The notes beneath the pieces are model-generated. The model was not told where the DNA came from. It saw nothing but the letters and a program-made list of their open reading frames with translations, and searched no databases. 64,000 nt of DNA from contig NC_088306.1 in assembly GCF_032854445.1 (NCBI RefSeq), positions 10,652,386 to 10,716,385 on the forward strand, written 5' to 3'. Shown here piece by piece: positions 25,681 through 38,640 of the stretch. The translations under genes and the position numbers were made by a program. The DNA comes from Liolophura sinensis (lineage: Eukaryota > Mollusca > Polyplacophora > Chitonida > Chitonidae). Each line of letters opens with the position of its first letter. The first letter of the stretch is position 1.

Positions 25681-28610
25681 TATTTTTGAAAAAATGACTT
25701 TGAAAAGAAGAAAGTGCGCATATCTTTCGTAGTAAAACATGCCTATAACTAAGTGGTACAACTTTTTGAATAGCTTTGGAATGGTTTTGTCTATACCGGT
25801 AATATTAATGTATATTCAGATCTTTGCAGTGAAGCAGTAAAAAGAAATCTTAACACCATTAATACAACAATATACAAAAACCATATCACACACATGTATA
25901 TAGGTTTTACAATAGCTTAGAAAGTGTATCCGTGCACAGAATCAGTGCTGAATTGCCAGTGTCGTCTTGCTCGGAGTTTTTCCCCAGGAATTTTATATGA
26001 TGACAGTGGAGCAGTCTATCATGTCATTAGCCAGAAAAAAGGGCCTAAATTTATAAGCTTAATGCGGGACAAACATCGCTGTCCAGGGCACTTTCAATAA
26101 GCTAAAGGCAAGTCGACGTGTTTGTTGATGGGATATAGACCATGCAAATGGTATTTGTTGCATCTACTGTTGGCTAAAGCTTCTGGAATTGCCCACTGGT
26201 TAATGGTCATCAAACAGAGTGGGGAATAATTAATTAGTCAGCCATGTATATAGAGTAGCTGGTCATCGAGTGTTTTCTTTGACATGCTGATTAACAATGT
26301 ATTATGACCATTTGGGATTTTCATATTGCCAAATTACAATGATATCGAACTTGGGAAGGAAGTATTTTGCTAGTCCAATAAAGCTGGTTTAACCTTACAC
26401 GAAAGTATACCTTGCTGACAGCTTTACATTTAAAAGGTGGCCGCCGAATAGATTGTCTTCAATAGTGAAACTAGATTGGCTAACTTTTTCTACGATGAGC
26501 TGGCTACAACATACAGAGAGAAACTTTAAAAACGAGATTAGCAAAGTTCTTGTCACAATTAGAAAAGCTGATTGCTATGAAGGTCAGAGGAAATCTTTCA
26601 GGTATAACCAAATGAGCCTGTTTCGAATGCATCTTTACATTATTGATGGAACAGAATTTTCAGAAATATCCGGCCACCATGTGGTGACTGTTGGTTAAGT
26701 CAAGAGCCTCGCTGACATTTAGGCTGGTGGAGTTGGGCGGTTATCCTTGGCAGAGCTAACCAGTTGGTTAATAGTTGGGAAAACCATCCAAGCCCGCGTT
26801 AAACATCGACTTGTCATGTCTGGTAAGACCCGGCCTTCATTCCGTGCGGTTCCGTGTTTCGAATCGTGCGACGTGCCGACCAAAATTTGTCGACCAAGAT
26901 TAGAGATATTAACAATTTCCTCCATCGGCCGCACAGATAATTGTGCGATGTGGACTTGTCTTCCCTTGGCCTACCCTCGGCCCTGCCTCCCTCGTTCAGT
27001 CTGTTTGCTCAGTCGGTGTTGTGCGTGAGGGGATGGGAATCACCCACTGGGCTCTTTTCTTTTCTGAGACAGCTTTTGTTTCACTGTGTGCTTGTAGGAG
27101 TATTTTCACTAGTCACTGCACCATGCGTACTTGTCATCCTGAGGCCCGAACCAAGGCACGTTGAGCACCCGAACCTTTTTTTCTGCGGAATCCGGACAGA
27201 GGTAGTGGGCCTGGAATACTTGGTAGAGAATGAGTGATAAAGCCCTGGTGAGACTCGGTAATCCAAGACTTTCCCCATATTAAAATGTTTGGGGCAGGGG
27301 GATAATTTCAGCGGATTCTGCTCGGTTTTCTCAGCAACCCGTCATCAACCAATTGTCAATTTTAATATTATTCTTTGCCAGTCTAAATCTGTTCAGACTT
27401 GTTATCCATACGTGTCGGCGACGGGCGATTCCCTGAGCGCGGACCTCAGTGAAAACCAAAGACAAAAAACAACTATCTCTGTCCCTTGTGCAGACGAAAT
27501 TGAATTTCTTAACGTTATTTCCGCCCAATAGAGTGACAAGTAAAAGCAGTTTGAAAAAAAATCCTGCGTGTATTCTTTGAGCACTTGGAGTGATATTTAG
27601 ACCTAATTTCCAGTTGGGCTCTAGTCACCTTGGGATTGTGCCACATAAAACAACTTTTATGGCGAAACCTCGGTCAACTTCTGATGTTATTGTAACCGAA
27701 ACGTAAAGCTCCTATGTCTGCTTTATGTCATCAATCACAGAGTGGCTTGGTCTTGATGAATCTTATACTCAGCTCCTAGATTGACCCATTGATTTTTCAT
27801 ATTTGAAAAATTGAGTATTTTTATTTTATAGAATGAAGAATTCTCCGAGGAATAGTTTTTACTTAAACGCCAGATTCGCCATGTCGCCGAGGAAGCTGAG
27901 CCTTGGTCCAAACTAAACATATCCTCCCAAGCCCCCGTGGGTTTCTGCCTGCCTCAAGCTCCATGTCGTCTGTTATTGCGAGTTAATTAATAGAGTTTGG
28001 TCGGGGTCAGATTTGATCTCGTCCTAATCCCGTTATCCATTATCCGATCCCTAAGATCATAGCGTCTCCGAAGCGCCTCCGATTTCTTATATCTGACCAG
28101 CTCTTTGACCAGTGCCTGTGGGAGACAACAGACAGCTGGAAAAACAATTAGGCCAAAGCGGGGATGAGTCGTATCATACTGTAGAAGAACGTATCGGATG
28201 AATCTTCCTGGCAACCGGTCTTATATACGGAAAGCTGACGAAAGAGGCGTGTGATGTTTTTGTCTGGGAAGCGAAATGACGAAAACCTTAGTCATCTAGA
28301 GCTCGGCAATATCATGGAATTCTTGTGGAAGAATCACTGCACCATTCAACCACGTTTTGTTTTTGCCGTAACAGATATATGAAGTAGCTGTATTTATCAG
28401 ATCGTTGAAACAAGCTATGGTTATTACCTTTGTTCCAAAAAGCAATGCATAAATCAGTTGATGGCGTTAGCCAATGAGACTTTGAAATTTTACACGGCGT
28501 CACCCAGATGTTCAGATTGTATATTAGTTAATTTGCTGATCCAAGACTAGCCTCAAAGAGTGGAGCCTTTCTCAAAATTGCATGTGAGCATCGTGTCTCG
28601 ACCACACCAG

Positions 28611-29013
28611 GACCGGCCCCGATGCTTAGCTGCTAGATCGTCTGCTTCGGGAGCGGTAGACCCAGGGTCAATCCTGGGTCAGGTCACACCTAAGACCTTA
28701 CAGAGGAAGTTGTAGCTTCCTCGCTTGGCGTTCATCATAAGGGGGATAGTGCAACGACTGGTTGACCCGTATCAGTATAATGGCTCGGGTGGTTCGCTTA
28801 CTTGCATCCGGTAAGTCGTCTTAGTGAAACAGCACTAGACAAAAGAGCACTCTAAGGACTCCTTCGTCGTCATATGACTGAAAAATTGTTCAGTACGATG
28901 TTAAACCCTAAGCACTCACTCACACTCACTCACACTCACTCACTCACACTCACTCACAATCACTCACACACTCACTCACACACTCACTCACACACTCACT
29001 CACTCACTCATTT
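28611..29013 (+). mobile_element. second SINE family with CACT/CTCA microsatellite tail and perfect duplication
   Basis: The body has a tRNA-like head (GATGCTTAGCTGCTAGATCG; B-box-like GGGTCAATCC at about 28,666) and a 3' part with CGTCATATGACTGAAAAATT and GATGTTAAACCCTAAGCA. It runs into an ACTCACTCAC-type microsatellite (28,911-29,010). The 11 bases GACCACACCAG lie at 28,600-28,610 and again at 29,014-29,024, so the microsatellite is inside the inserted unit and is the element's own 3' tail. Similar elements are, from memory, common in molluscs; the family name is not known to me. Confidence 0.85.
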
Positions 29014-29029
29014 GACCACACCAGAATTC

Positions 29030-29251
29030 TCTGTCGCATAAATGAAGAATTCATGAGTAGAACACCATTTACCCAGCTCTTACTGGCTTCCTCTCTGGCC
29101 GTACGGGGGAAGGTCTGCAGCAGCCTGCGGATGGTCGTGGGTTTCCCCCGGGCTCTGCCCGGTTTCCACCCACTACAATGCTTTACGCCGTCGTATAAGT
29201 GAAATATTCTTGAGTACGGCGTAAAACACCAATCAAATAAATAAATAAATA
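29030..29251 (+). mobile_element. V-type SINE, truncated, preceded by a stray tail fragment
   Basis: The main copy runs from about 29,077 (TTACTGGCTTCCTCTCTGG) through GTGGGTTTCCCCCGGGCTCT to ATCAAATAAATAAATAAAT at 29,251. Just upstream, about 29,033-29,070 reads TCGCATAAATGAAGAATTC, then ATGAGTAGAACACCAT. This is itself a degraded tail block of the same family, so two partial copies lie in tandem in the same orientation. Confidence 0.8.
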
Positions 29252-31463
29252 ACTAGAAATCATCTTGCACAGACAGTAGTCATTTGGAAACATTACGAGT
29301 TGAGGATCAAGCAGTAAGAAGAGGAAACAGCGGTAAACGCTTTTAGCTGCTGTGATCACTTTGGTAGTTTTCTTTCTAATAAAGCTTATGTTTTACACGT
29401 TTGTACATCTGGTGCTTACGTCATTCACGTGGGCAGTTGCAGTGGAATTTTGAATTTATATGCATTCTGTTGCATGCCATAGTAACGTTACGGTTTATTT
29501 AGGCGTTAGAAATTGTAACTAAACTGCAATATATGCACAATGATGTATATGGAGTAATTAACAGTGTGTTCTTAAACTGCTGCAGTTAAATGGCGAGGAC
29601 TATATTCAATCTATGCATGGATGATATGTATGTGACATGTGACACTGTGCTCTAAATGCATCTTTTGTAATCACCAAACGGGTTTCATAGACATCCTTTG
29701 AGAGCCAATAGTCACGATGTGCATATCACCAGTTGTAAGTAATTTTTCGCACGTATATGCACCCTTGGAAGAGATGAATAACTCGATTTAAACACGTGAC
29801 ATCCGAACATACCTTATAAAATTTATTGTAATCCAGAACTATTCTACTTGTATATAAAACGCAACTTATACACTACCTTGATCAACGATTTCACTCATTC
29901 GAACGACAGGTCATATTCTGGCATGGTAATACTTGAATAACGAATTCATTCTTGCGCCTTTCCAACATCTCTGAAAACTGTTGACTGCTTCTCTTTGTAT
30001 GCTTCCGTCCTAATTTCGCACTTTGTATACTTTCTAAGTTTTTTGGTGGTTTGTGTTAGGCCTTGTGACTATTGACCTGGAACGTCCATATTCGTTGACG
30101 GCTGGTATACGAATGTCGTTTTTGACGCACAGATTCTACCAAAGTGGAATCTTTCAACCACTTTCTAATTCTTTCAAACAAGTTCCCAAGACGAGATTTA
30201 CTTCCATATTCTTCCCCTGTGCAGTTAAGTTTTCGTGTATACACTTTCTTACTCAGCATGATGCACATGCGCTCTCCAACTGATCTAATGGCATTCTGAT
30301 GTGAGACACAAGCGAGTTAGCATTAAAGGCAAAAGTGAAAACAAAATTAAACATAATAGTTGAATTTGTTACCAAAAAGCTTTTATTGTCAACATATGCT
30401 CAGCAATTCCCCTTTCTTGATTAAATCGATATATTCTAAATTAAACGTAATACCTGTCTTTGTGAAAACTTTCCCATGTTATTTCAGCTCCATTTCTTTC
30501 TTCAATCCATCTTTCTTGACCGAGTGATCAGCTGTAAATGAAGTATAACAATACAGCTATAACACACATTTACACAGTAACAAGTAAAAAAAATCACTGG
30601 GTGGTACAGTAAGTTCGTGCTCTACATGTTTACGAGATTTTATAACTCTGTCGTTTTCCAATTAGACGATTCACGAAGAAATATGTGAGGCAATCTGCAT
30701 AGTGTCATCATTCACGTCACGATGTACCGCAGAAAAATTACTTGTTATAAAACCTTAGTAGCAAAAAAAGAAGATTTTCAAGTTGCCAAAATATTCAATA
30801 TACACAAAAGTGCTAATATATGTCATTGTCATTTTTAAATTATGCACGAAGACTATATTTTGCCAGAAGAACTGACTTGGTTTTTGGGCGGTTATCCCGT
30901 TTGGCGAATATCATAAAAACATGAGCGACAAGAGACTGAGCAAAGGGAAGTAACCATTCTAGATTTTCGCATAGCATTTTCCCCCTGAATCAAACTATAT
31001 GTTTACTAGGAGTTTGCACATATTGTTTAATATACAAAAAATACTCTGTACTTATAGAATTAAATACAATACCCCTATCTGTGTTTTTGTAAAGTTTCAC
31101 GGTCAGCAGTTTTATGCGAATTAATGCTAATCTAACATTAATTAATTGTTGATCCATTGCAATGTTTTGTGCAGCTATGCCGAGGCATTGTGAGGCGCTG
31201 TGCAGTTAGCTGAATGTTCTGTAAATGTGGAGTCAAATTCACCTCAGTGAAAAACAACAATGATAGTATTCACGCATGCTACACAGGCCGTAAAATACAC
31301 AACAGTACATACGATTTACGCCATCCACCCAAACCGTAATAAAACAGAGTATAATGAAAAGAGCAGATCATGAATTCTAAAGGAAAAATAATTGCGGTAA
31401 ATACCCGCGAAACTGTATTTTGCATGCCGAATCGACTAACTTATACATCTCTGTATGGTTCCT
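29252..31463. other. AT-rich non-coding stretch
   Basis: No gene recognised. Two opposed short open frames at 30,053-30,283 have no family features. Confidence 0.5.
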
Positions 31464-31518
31464 TGTATAAGTGAAATATTCATAAGCCCGATCTTAAACT
31501 TCAATTTAATAAATAAAT
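31464..31518 (+). mobile_element. SINE tail fragment
   Basis: TTGTATAAGTGAAATATTCA followed by GATCTTAAACTTCAATTTAA and TAAATAAATC matches only the last part of the V-type SINE. Confidence 0.6.
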
Positions 31519-31707
31519 CTGAAGACAAGTCGAAGTATACAAAGAAGAGTATACACAAAACTGAATATGTCTATTTTCTGATGTTATGATTCGACACGTT
31601 TGTGGGAAAAAATAGCGAATGTTTTTGTTCGTATGAAAACCGCGATCGGCTTTAAGCGATCGTTGACTGCCCTGGCCGTATATAACACTTTAATACAGAT
31701 CAGACTC

Positions 31708-32400
31708 GTATAGTTACTTAATGTTGTAATGTATAGTTACTTAATGCTGTAATGTATAGCTACATAATGTAAATAATGAAATTACTGTATGGATTACATA
31801 CATATTTACATTGCTGCATGGTTAATATAGTTAAATTACCAGTCGTTTATAGTTACACAGTTGAAAATGCTAGAGGTTAAATTGCGGTACAGTATAATAT
31901 AGGTGCATGTATATGTAGACATGTATCTTCAGTAGCCTGCGGATGGTCGTGGGTTTCTCCTGGGCTCTGCCTAGTTTCCCACCACCATAATACTGGCCGC
32001 GTGGTATATGTGAAATATTCTTGAGTACGACGTGAAACACCAATGAAATAAATAAATAAATAAATATATGGACATTGCTGCACGTGGCATGTATACTGTG
32101 GCTACATTGTTGAACAGGCTAAATGTATGTGTGTGTAGTCACATTACTGTACAGTAATATGTATACATGTATTAGTATTTACAATACTGTACAAACAGAT
32201 ACGTATAACTATATTTCTGCACATGTCATAAATACATGCAGATACACTGTAGTATGTCATATAAATGTTTGTGTATGGCGTTAAACAACAATCAGATAAT
32301 TTTTAAAAAATTGTCACATACGAAGATATCTGTATATTGCTGTACATATCATAAACACACACACATATAGTTACATTGCTGTAGACGTGCGATCTGTTTA
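31708..32400. repeat. old tandem array, clear 23-bp units at the left, degenerate to the right
   Basis: Three near-identical 23-bp units start at 31,708, 31,731 and 31,754 (core GTATAGTTACTTAATG). From there to about 32,400 the words ATAGTTACA, ACATTGCTGTA, ATTGCTGCA, TTACTGTACA and ACATGTCATAAATAC recur every few tens of bases with changing spacing. This looks like a decayed satellite. A SINE (31,927-32,067) interrupts it. A motif GGCGTTAAACAACAATCAGAT at about 32,278-32,298 looks like another SINE tail remnant. Confidence 0.6.
31927..32067 (+). mobile_element. 5'-truncated V-type SINE inside a decayed satellite
   Basis: Starts in the middle block at CTTCAGTAGCCTGCGGATGG and ends with ATGAAATAAATAAATAAAT. 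The tail block (GAAATATTCTTGAGTACGAC) is well preserved, so it is probably younger than the surrounding array. Confidence 0.85.
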
Positions 32401-33371
32401 TTTGTACATGTACACGAAAGCTGTATTAAAATAATATTGGGCATGGTAGACGTATGGTATAAACGCCAGTGTTATTCCTTTGTTTCGTACCTATATACAT
32501 TGTCCGTATAGATGAGGGCAGTTTAAACACGGGAATTTTGTTGAAAGACGCATTTTTGTTAAGCTGTAAAGAGTAGTAAGGCCGATGAAAACAATTCAGT
32601 ATTGCAACAAAGAGATTTCACTATAACCATTATCTTGCAGAGAATGTAGACATAGGAAACCTGTGAAATTTGATGTTTTCACTCTTTTATTTTTTTTTGT
32701 TTCTGGCCATACATCGCTGAAATGATAATATTAGCTTTATACCTTTGCACTGAAATGGCTTTGAGAATGGCAGTGTTTGCGTTGCTGTACACTCCTCACC
32801 CAGCCTTCTGTTTTACCCCCAGAACATCATTTCATCAGCAATGACTAACTGTTAATGTAACGGTTTACCTTTCCAGCAGCATTGCTCACTACACACAGAC
32901 ACTATCCTGTTCCATCGACCAATGGCTACCATTGTTTCATCCAGATTTATACCGCGCTGAATTATAACGCCAAGCAGACACATGTGTTTTCACAGCTGAA
33001 GTTTCTCATTGCTTGTCAAGAATGACAGTACAGTAATTGTATTGTTGCAGTTTTATTATTGATCCAGTACCCATAGCCTCACTGCTTCTGTTTCTCCTAT
33101 TCTCGGTTTCCATAGATAGATGTCCTCCAAAATGCCATGTGGCATTATTTACATGTTCAGTTTTATAGATCCACTTATTCATTCATTTGTTTTAAGAATT
33201 CACTTCTATAATTTCACTTAAAGTGTGAAGAAAGACATCCGACACAATTAATTTTTTTTTTTATTGTTGTAGTTTTATATGCGTTACGAGGATTTTAGAA
33301 TCTATTTATGTATTCTAAGACTCTTTCACACTATAGTCTAGACATTTTATGCTTATTTATTGACAGATTAC
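32401..33371. other. non-coding stretch
   Basis: No gene or clear repeat recognised, apart from short T-rich runs near 32,688-32,698 and 33,251-33,262. Confidence 0.5.
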
Positions 33372-33476
33372 CCAGGGCCCCCCTGCTTCCCTCAACTCAT
33401 AAAACTGCCCGCCATCGTATAATTAAAAAGTTTGAATATGACAAGAAGCAACAATCAAATAATTAACTACATAAAT
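33372..33476 (+). mobile_element. degraded V-type SINE 3' part
   Basis: CCCAGGGCCCCCCTGCTTCC, then AACTCATAAAACTGCCCGCC, ATCGTATAATTAAAAAGTTT and CAACAATCAAATAATTAAC follow the order of the SINE middle and tail with many changes. Confidence 0.55.
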
Positions 33477-36049
33477 ACAGCAGAACAGCACGAACAAGAT
33501 CCTATATGTATCAATTCCAATCAAGCTAATTTTTACGTTATCATATTCATAATTTTCCTGTGAAAAATTTTCAATAACAATTTTTCCAATAGGCTTTTTT
33601 CTCACCTTTTCAAGTAAGACTATAAATGTTTATAACCAAGATAAACGAGCCTTCTCGGAAGGGGTTTGCAATTATTTTCTCCTCACTTAACAATGGCAAT
33701 AACGTTTAAATACAAATTCAGTTTGATTTCCTTATCAATATGTACATGCTGTATACAATTTAAATGGCCTAATTTTCAATGTTACGGCATTTCACTAATA
33801 ATTCACATTAAGCTCTTATCTTACTGTCTTTTGAAATGCTGGTATCATCACATTGGCGCTGAATACCTTGAATGTCTGTTTCAACGAGTGAAGTGAAAAT
33901 CTTATTTGTCGTTGCCCTACAGTTCTTTGTAATACAATTGGTTTGGTAAATATTTGTCTTTGTTTTCATTGTTCACTAATTACTGTTGGCCAAGGTGTAT
34001 CTCCGCTCTTCTTATAACTTTGGCATGTGCTTCTTTCTTTCCGTTGGCCTGTTTTCTATGGGAGTATTTAGGGATTTCTACTGAGGACGGAGTTGCTCCC
34101 GGTTGGCGACCCTGTATAGGTATTTCAGGGTAGAGGTACGGGTGCGGTGGAAATGCCATTAAAGGCGAAGCCACAGGGGGGGCACGAGTAGAGAATGCAT
34201 GTCGTATTTTTGACTCTGTCATATCGAACTTTTTGCAGAGGCCATTGTGCCCGCGTTTGACTGAAATAAAAGAGTAGGAGGGTCAGTTGGCATGGACGAG
34301 GGGTTTTATCGCGGCCACGGAACAAAAGAGAGGAAGAAAGCGGACCTGAGCGAGAGCTGGCACGCCGCGATTTTGGGCAGCGGTTATCATTAGTATCAGA
34401 CCAGGTGCAATTACTGACATTTACGTTTATAAACGCACTCTTACGCCTATTTGTAAATTTAATCACCTGGTCGCAGAGCGGTTTTAGCTGTAGGGGCTAG
34501 GATTCCGATTCTAAGCTGTGATGTCGACTAATTTGCTTAGAAGCTCAGGAAACGAATGTCGTCCCATTCTACCCATTGTTACCCATCACAAAGGCTCTCA
34601 CAATAGTCTACACGTTTTGCCGCAACTTTCCCTCTGGGCCAGTATCGTTAGTTTAGAGCTCTCTTGTTTCGGAGACCGATTTAGTCGATAAAGCTGCGAG
34701 AAAAAAACATCTCCTGCGAGAAACCGGGTGGTTTTCCCAAAGTCGCTAATCACTGTTTTACCGACGAAATGCGTCTTCAAGTATCAACCTTTACTGTTAC
34801 TCCAGTTTGTTTCCCACACTTTTACAATTATGCTTATCTAATAGAATCATTTTGCCTCTTTTTTGGTTCATGCGGTGTTTGATTTTTTTTCTCTAGCGTT
34901 CATTTGATCACAATTATAACATGAAGCTTTTTTACCAACGCGCAATGAACAAGTTCAAAAAGAAATTTACCAAACGTAAACAGAAAAGAAAAATATAGCT
35001 ATTTTTTCGAAGTTGTGTCTTTTCTTACCACCTTAGGTAATATTTCATTTTACGGACGAATTGTGTTGAAATTAATTTACCTGTTGCTATAATTACTAGA
35101 CATAATGAGCCTTTTTCGGAGGTAAGAGTTAGGGAATTCGATAACGTTAAGGTTATATATTTCTGTATTATAAGAAGCTGAGCCAACAAACACAAATGTT
35201 AAGAAAAATAATCTGACGTTTACATTTGCTAATTTCTGCGGGAAACAAACCGTAAATATAATAAAAATTGTGACCTGTTAATTTGAACATATCTACCTGT
35301 ATTCACCGATATACCACAGGTAACGGTATATATAGTATGTAAGCAATCTATTGCTAAACACTGCATAAATTTACGGAGAAAATATTACCAAGAAATAAAA
35401 ACCACTATATTTGAAAATAAATTAAAGTGGATAAATAGAATACTGCTCTGTATTCACTTACCAACTTGAATACAAATACTTTAATCCTTGGGATTCTGTT
35501 TGACTAATTATAAAAGGCTGACTCTTTTTGACATTCTTGTTAATGGTCAGTGTTTGGTAAAGGCACCTGATATGAATTATTAACTAATCCGCGTGTCGAC
35601 AATTGGATGATAGACATACTCAAATGTATTTCCCAGGCTAGAAAGTGAATGTCCTAAACAGAACTGACACATCTAATTTTTTTCTCACCTCTTATGTTTT
35701 TGTCTTTTACTTTGCGTGGCACAAAAAGAGCAAATTTACCAGGCCTAGTTTTGTATCCTGGATGGGGACGATATGTAGCGTAAGAGCAGGGGTTTGTCAG
35801 CCTTGTCATCTTAGAGCTCTGCGGTAAAGAGTTGCACTGCAGCCTTCAAAAGAACATTTTCTATGATCTTGTAGTCCAAGGAGGAGCTTTGAACGGACTA
35901 ATATTTGATACCGCGTTTTGTTGCAAAATTTCCCCTAATAAGTTAAGTGACGGTTTTAGGAGAATGCAAACAAGATCCAGTGTGGATTCAGGTGTCGAGG
36001 GGGTATACAGCAGGCAGAAGGGCGAGCCCCGTACAGTTTACCTGCAATA
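33477..36049. other. non-coding stretch
   Basis: No gene recognised. The interval 33,990-34,480 is richer in C, G and CpG by eye and has overlapping minus-strand frames without family features. It may be regulatory. Confidence 0.45.
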
Positions 36050-36980
36050 AATATATTTATCAGGTGAACTGAAGCCATTGTGTGGCATCTCGTTGATAGG
36101 CATAGCTCCTTCTCTCCTCATAGAAAGGCAGCAATTGTGCCATGGTGCTAGGCTTGTATTTATACCCCGCTCGCTAAATGGGTGAATCTTTTTAGTACAC
36201 ACTGGCGAATAAATCCTCGTCGCTCTTCTGTGAGTGGGGCAAGAAAAAGGAAACAAGCCCCGCGTTTACCTTCATTTACATAGGCCCTGCGCGATAAGCT
36301 ATGCAGAGCTCGGATCGACGAAGCCTTAGAAAACTTCGATTGACGTCCCTTCCTCTCTCTAGATCGCTGGCTGGAATACCGTATGGGAGCGAAGCTATAT
36401 TCCCGGCAGGTTTTCCTCATACCGTGGCGTGTAAACTTGCGTGCGATAATACCACCATCTTTAATTCAGTTTACCCTCCTAATCCGTCCCGCATATTGAA
36501 AAAGTAATTTGGCTCCAATTTTAGAGGAGGAGAAGGGACTAATCCCGTGAGCAAATCAAGTTTGGTCGTAGATGGCGCGATGGAGTCTCAATTATGGAGC
36601 GCAACTCGCCTCGCTCTTTCTGCTGATTCAAATTTCTATGCCAGACAAAAATTGAAACTAACTAATTTAGTAGCGAGTATAAAACTGCTATTAATTCCAC
36701 CAACAGTCGATATAAAGGCTAGATTGTGTTAGGAGGATGTTATAATGCGCATAGCACGCATACCAAATCACATTTTAATTGACTGGATTGTTTAGAGCGT
36801 TGCCTTCTTGGGAATGATTTGGAGACATGCTAAATTAAAAATGACAGGTGATTTGTGTTCCATTATAACCAGGCTTCCCTGAGATGTGATTGGATAATTC
36901 GGCGAACAATCCAAGGCCATCTGAATAAAATATTTTAGTTCCCATCTGACATAAATTTGTCAGTTGTTTCGACTTCGTAA
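36050..36980. promoter_or_regulatory. candidate enhancer block (motif-dense, unproven)
   Basis: High-complexity sequence free of recognised repeats. Visible motifs include TGACAG (36,842-36,847, TALE-type) within GACAGGTG, TGATTGG (36,887-36,893, PBX or inverted CCAAT type), GAACAAT (about 36,904, Sox type), TTAATTGAC (about 36,774) and TTTAATTCAG (about 36,459). Such motifs are common in AT-rich DNA, so the call rests on their density together with the absence of repeats, upstream of a developmental gene. Sequence conservation cannot be judged here. Confidence 0.3.
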
Positions 36981-38339
36981 TTTGTTGGTGTTGTACATAC
37001 ATTAACTAATTATATAAATGATTATACGTAGGGAATAAATGGATTATTATGGCTTGCAATTGTACAAAAGCTTAGTTTTAATGCAGAGATAAAAATTCAC
37101 AGATATTGGCTTTTTTGTTTTTTTTTTACTTAAAGTTTGCCCTTGTGTTGGGGCGTGAAATCGGATATACAACGAAGAACAAACAGTACTGCATCAGTTG
37201 TCGATTTACTAAATTCCTCGATTATGCAGTTCATCAAAAATGTTAAACCGTTCTAGCGCCAATAATACAATTAATACCTAAAATGCCTATTAAATGACTG
37301 TGTTGAAGCAAAGCAGATAGTAGAAAAGATGGCCTTGGCATTAGTGACAACGTCTGTATATTTTTTTCGCTAGCGTACGAATACAGAAAATAGTTAGATT
37401 TACAATAATGATAAATGAGAAGCTAATACATCCCCCGCGGTATTGTGACTAAAGGTGTACTGATGGTAATATTAGTGTTCACATGAAAGTTTTCCCACCT
37501 CATATCGCCTAACAACACTGAGGGTACAGGTACACATATACATACATTATACATACGTATATACAGAGAGGGTATACCTTGAGCAAAGCCGGTCGCTCGG
37601 GGAAAGCGGACAGATTCTGTTCCCAGTGGATATGAAATTTACACCCACTGATTTTTTAATTTCGGATTAGTCATATAAAAAACTATTAAAACCACAAATG
37701 AGTTAAGGGGCTATCTCTTTGTATGGGAAATAACTGTTATTTATCATTTTTTGTTTTCTAGAAATGTGGTCCGCCGAACTAATGGATAATAAAGAATGTA
37801 TAAACTGTTGAATTTATCTGAAATTTTAATTAGGTTACTTGGGATATAACATTCAGAAGGCAGTGATGACTACTGAAGATATTTATATCTGTGGTCTTAC
37901 TCTATGTATGGCCATCTTTTGTGCAAAAATGTAATTTAAACACAAGCAGTTTGAAGTCCTTCCCTTACTGCTGTAGATGTGGTTGGAGATGTGGTTCTAG
38001 GTGTTGTCGTAGTTTATAGTGTAATAGGGAATAGGCGAGAAGGATTATGAATGAAAATGGGTTGATGCTTATTGTCGACATTGAATTGTTTAATGGCGTT
38101 AGAAATTAGCATATTACACCCACATGCATACATTTATATATGCACCGATTCCGTTTGATGTGACTTCATTAATTGGATTACCTCAACTTAGATTTTAATA
38201 TATACACGGAGGCCAACAAACCGTTGATCAAACAAAGCGATAGCATTGTGAATAATTGAATAGCACTGAGTGGAAAAACCAAATGGGTTAAAACCATTCA
38301 GCGGCCCCACATGGTTCCGTCACCTATCAAAACGTACAG
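36981..38339. other. AT-rich non-coding stretch
   Basis: No gene and no recognised repeat. Confidence 0.5.
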
Positions 38340-38640
38340 AAACCGCGCCTTGAATTAACAGTTAGCTAAATTTGCGATTTCGCACGTGGTGATTTGCAAA
38401 AGACAGGTAATTAGAGGGCTTTGATTCCACACCTTAATTGCATTAATTAGTAGTTACGTGTTTATGTGGTCGGAGTAAGACCTGCTGTTGGTGGCAATAA
38501 GGCAATTAAACTAGGCTGTTGTTATACCTGTGCGAGGCCATAGAATCAGGGTTAGTACCTGTGGATAGTGTGTTAGAATAATCTCACCTGAACTAGGGGC
38601 AGTTCGGACAGGTAGCCAGATCAAAGAACGCCGACACTTT
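38340..38640. promoter_or_regulatory. candidate enhancer block with clustered homeodomain sites
   Basis: Within 45 bp there are TAATTAG (38,408-38,414), TTAATTG (38,434-38,440) and ATTAATTAG (38,442-38,450). A TCF/LEF-type CTTTGAT (38,419-38,425) sits between them, with GACAGG just upstream. This is a typical neural or early-developmental enhancer motif mix. Function is an inference from motif clustering only. Confidence 0.35.

Larger units (their letters stand above)
22819..28599. other. non-coding stretch, no gene recognised
   Basis: About 5.8 kb with no convincing exon. A weak SINE-tail-like segment lies at about 24,735-24,785 (TTAAAACTCTTGAGATCAAC, then AATCAAATAACTAAAG). The intervals 26,690-27,260 and 27,740-28,180 are less AT-rich by eye and contain several short overlapping open frames. 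These are candidates for regulatory or unrecognised exonic sequence, without further support. Confidence 0.45.
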
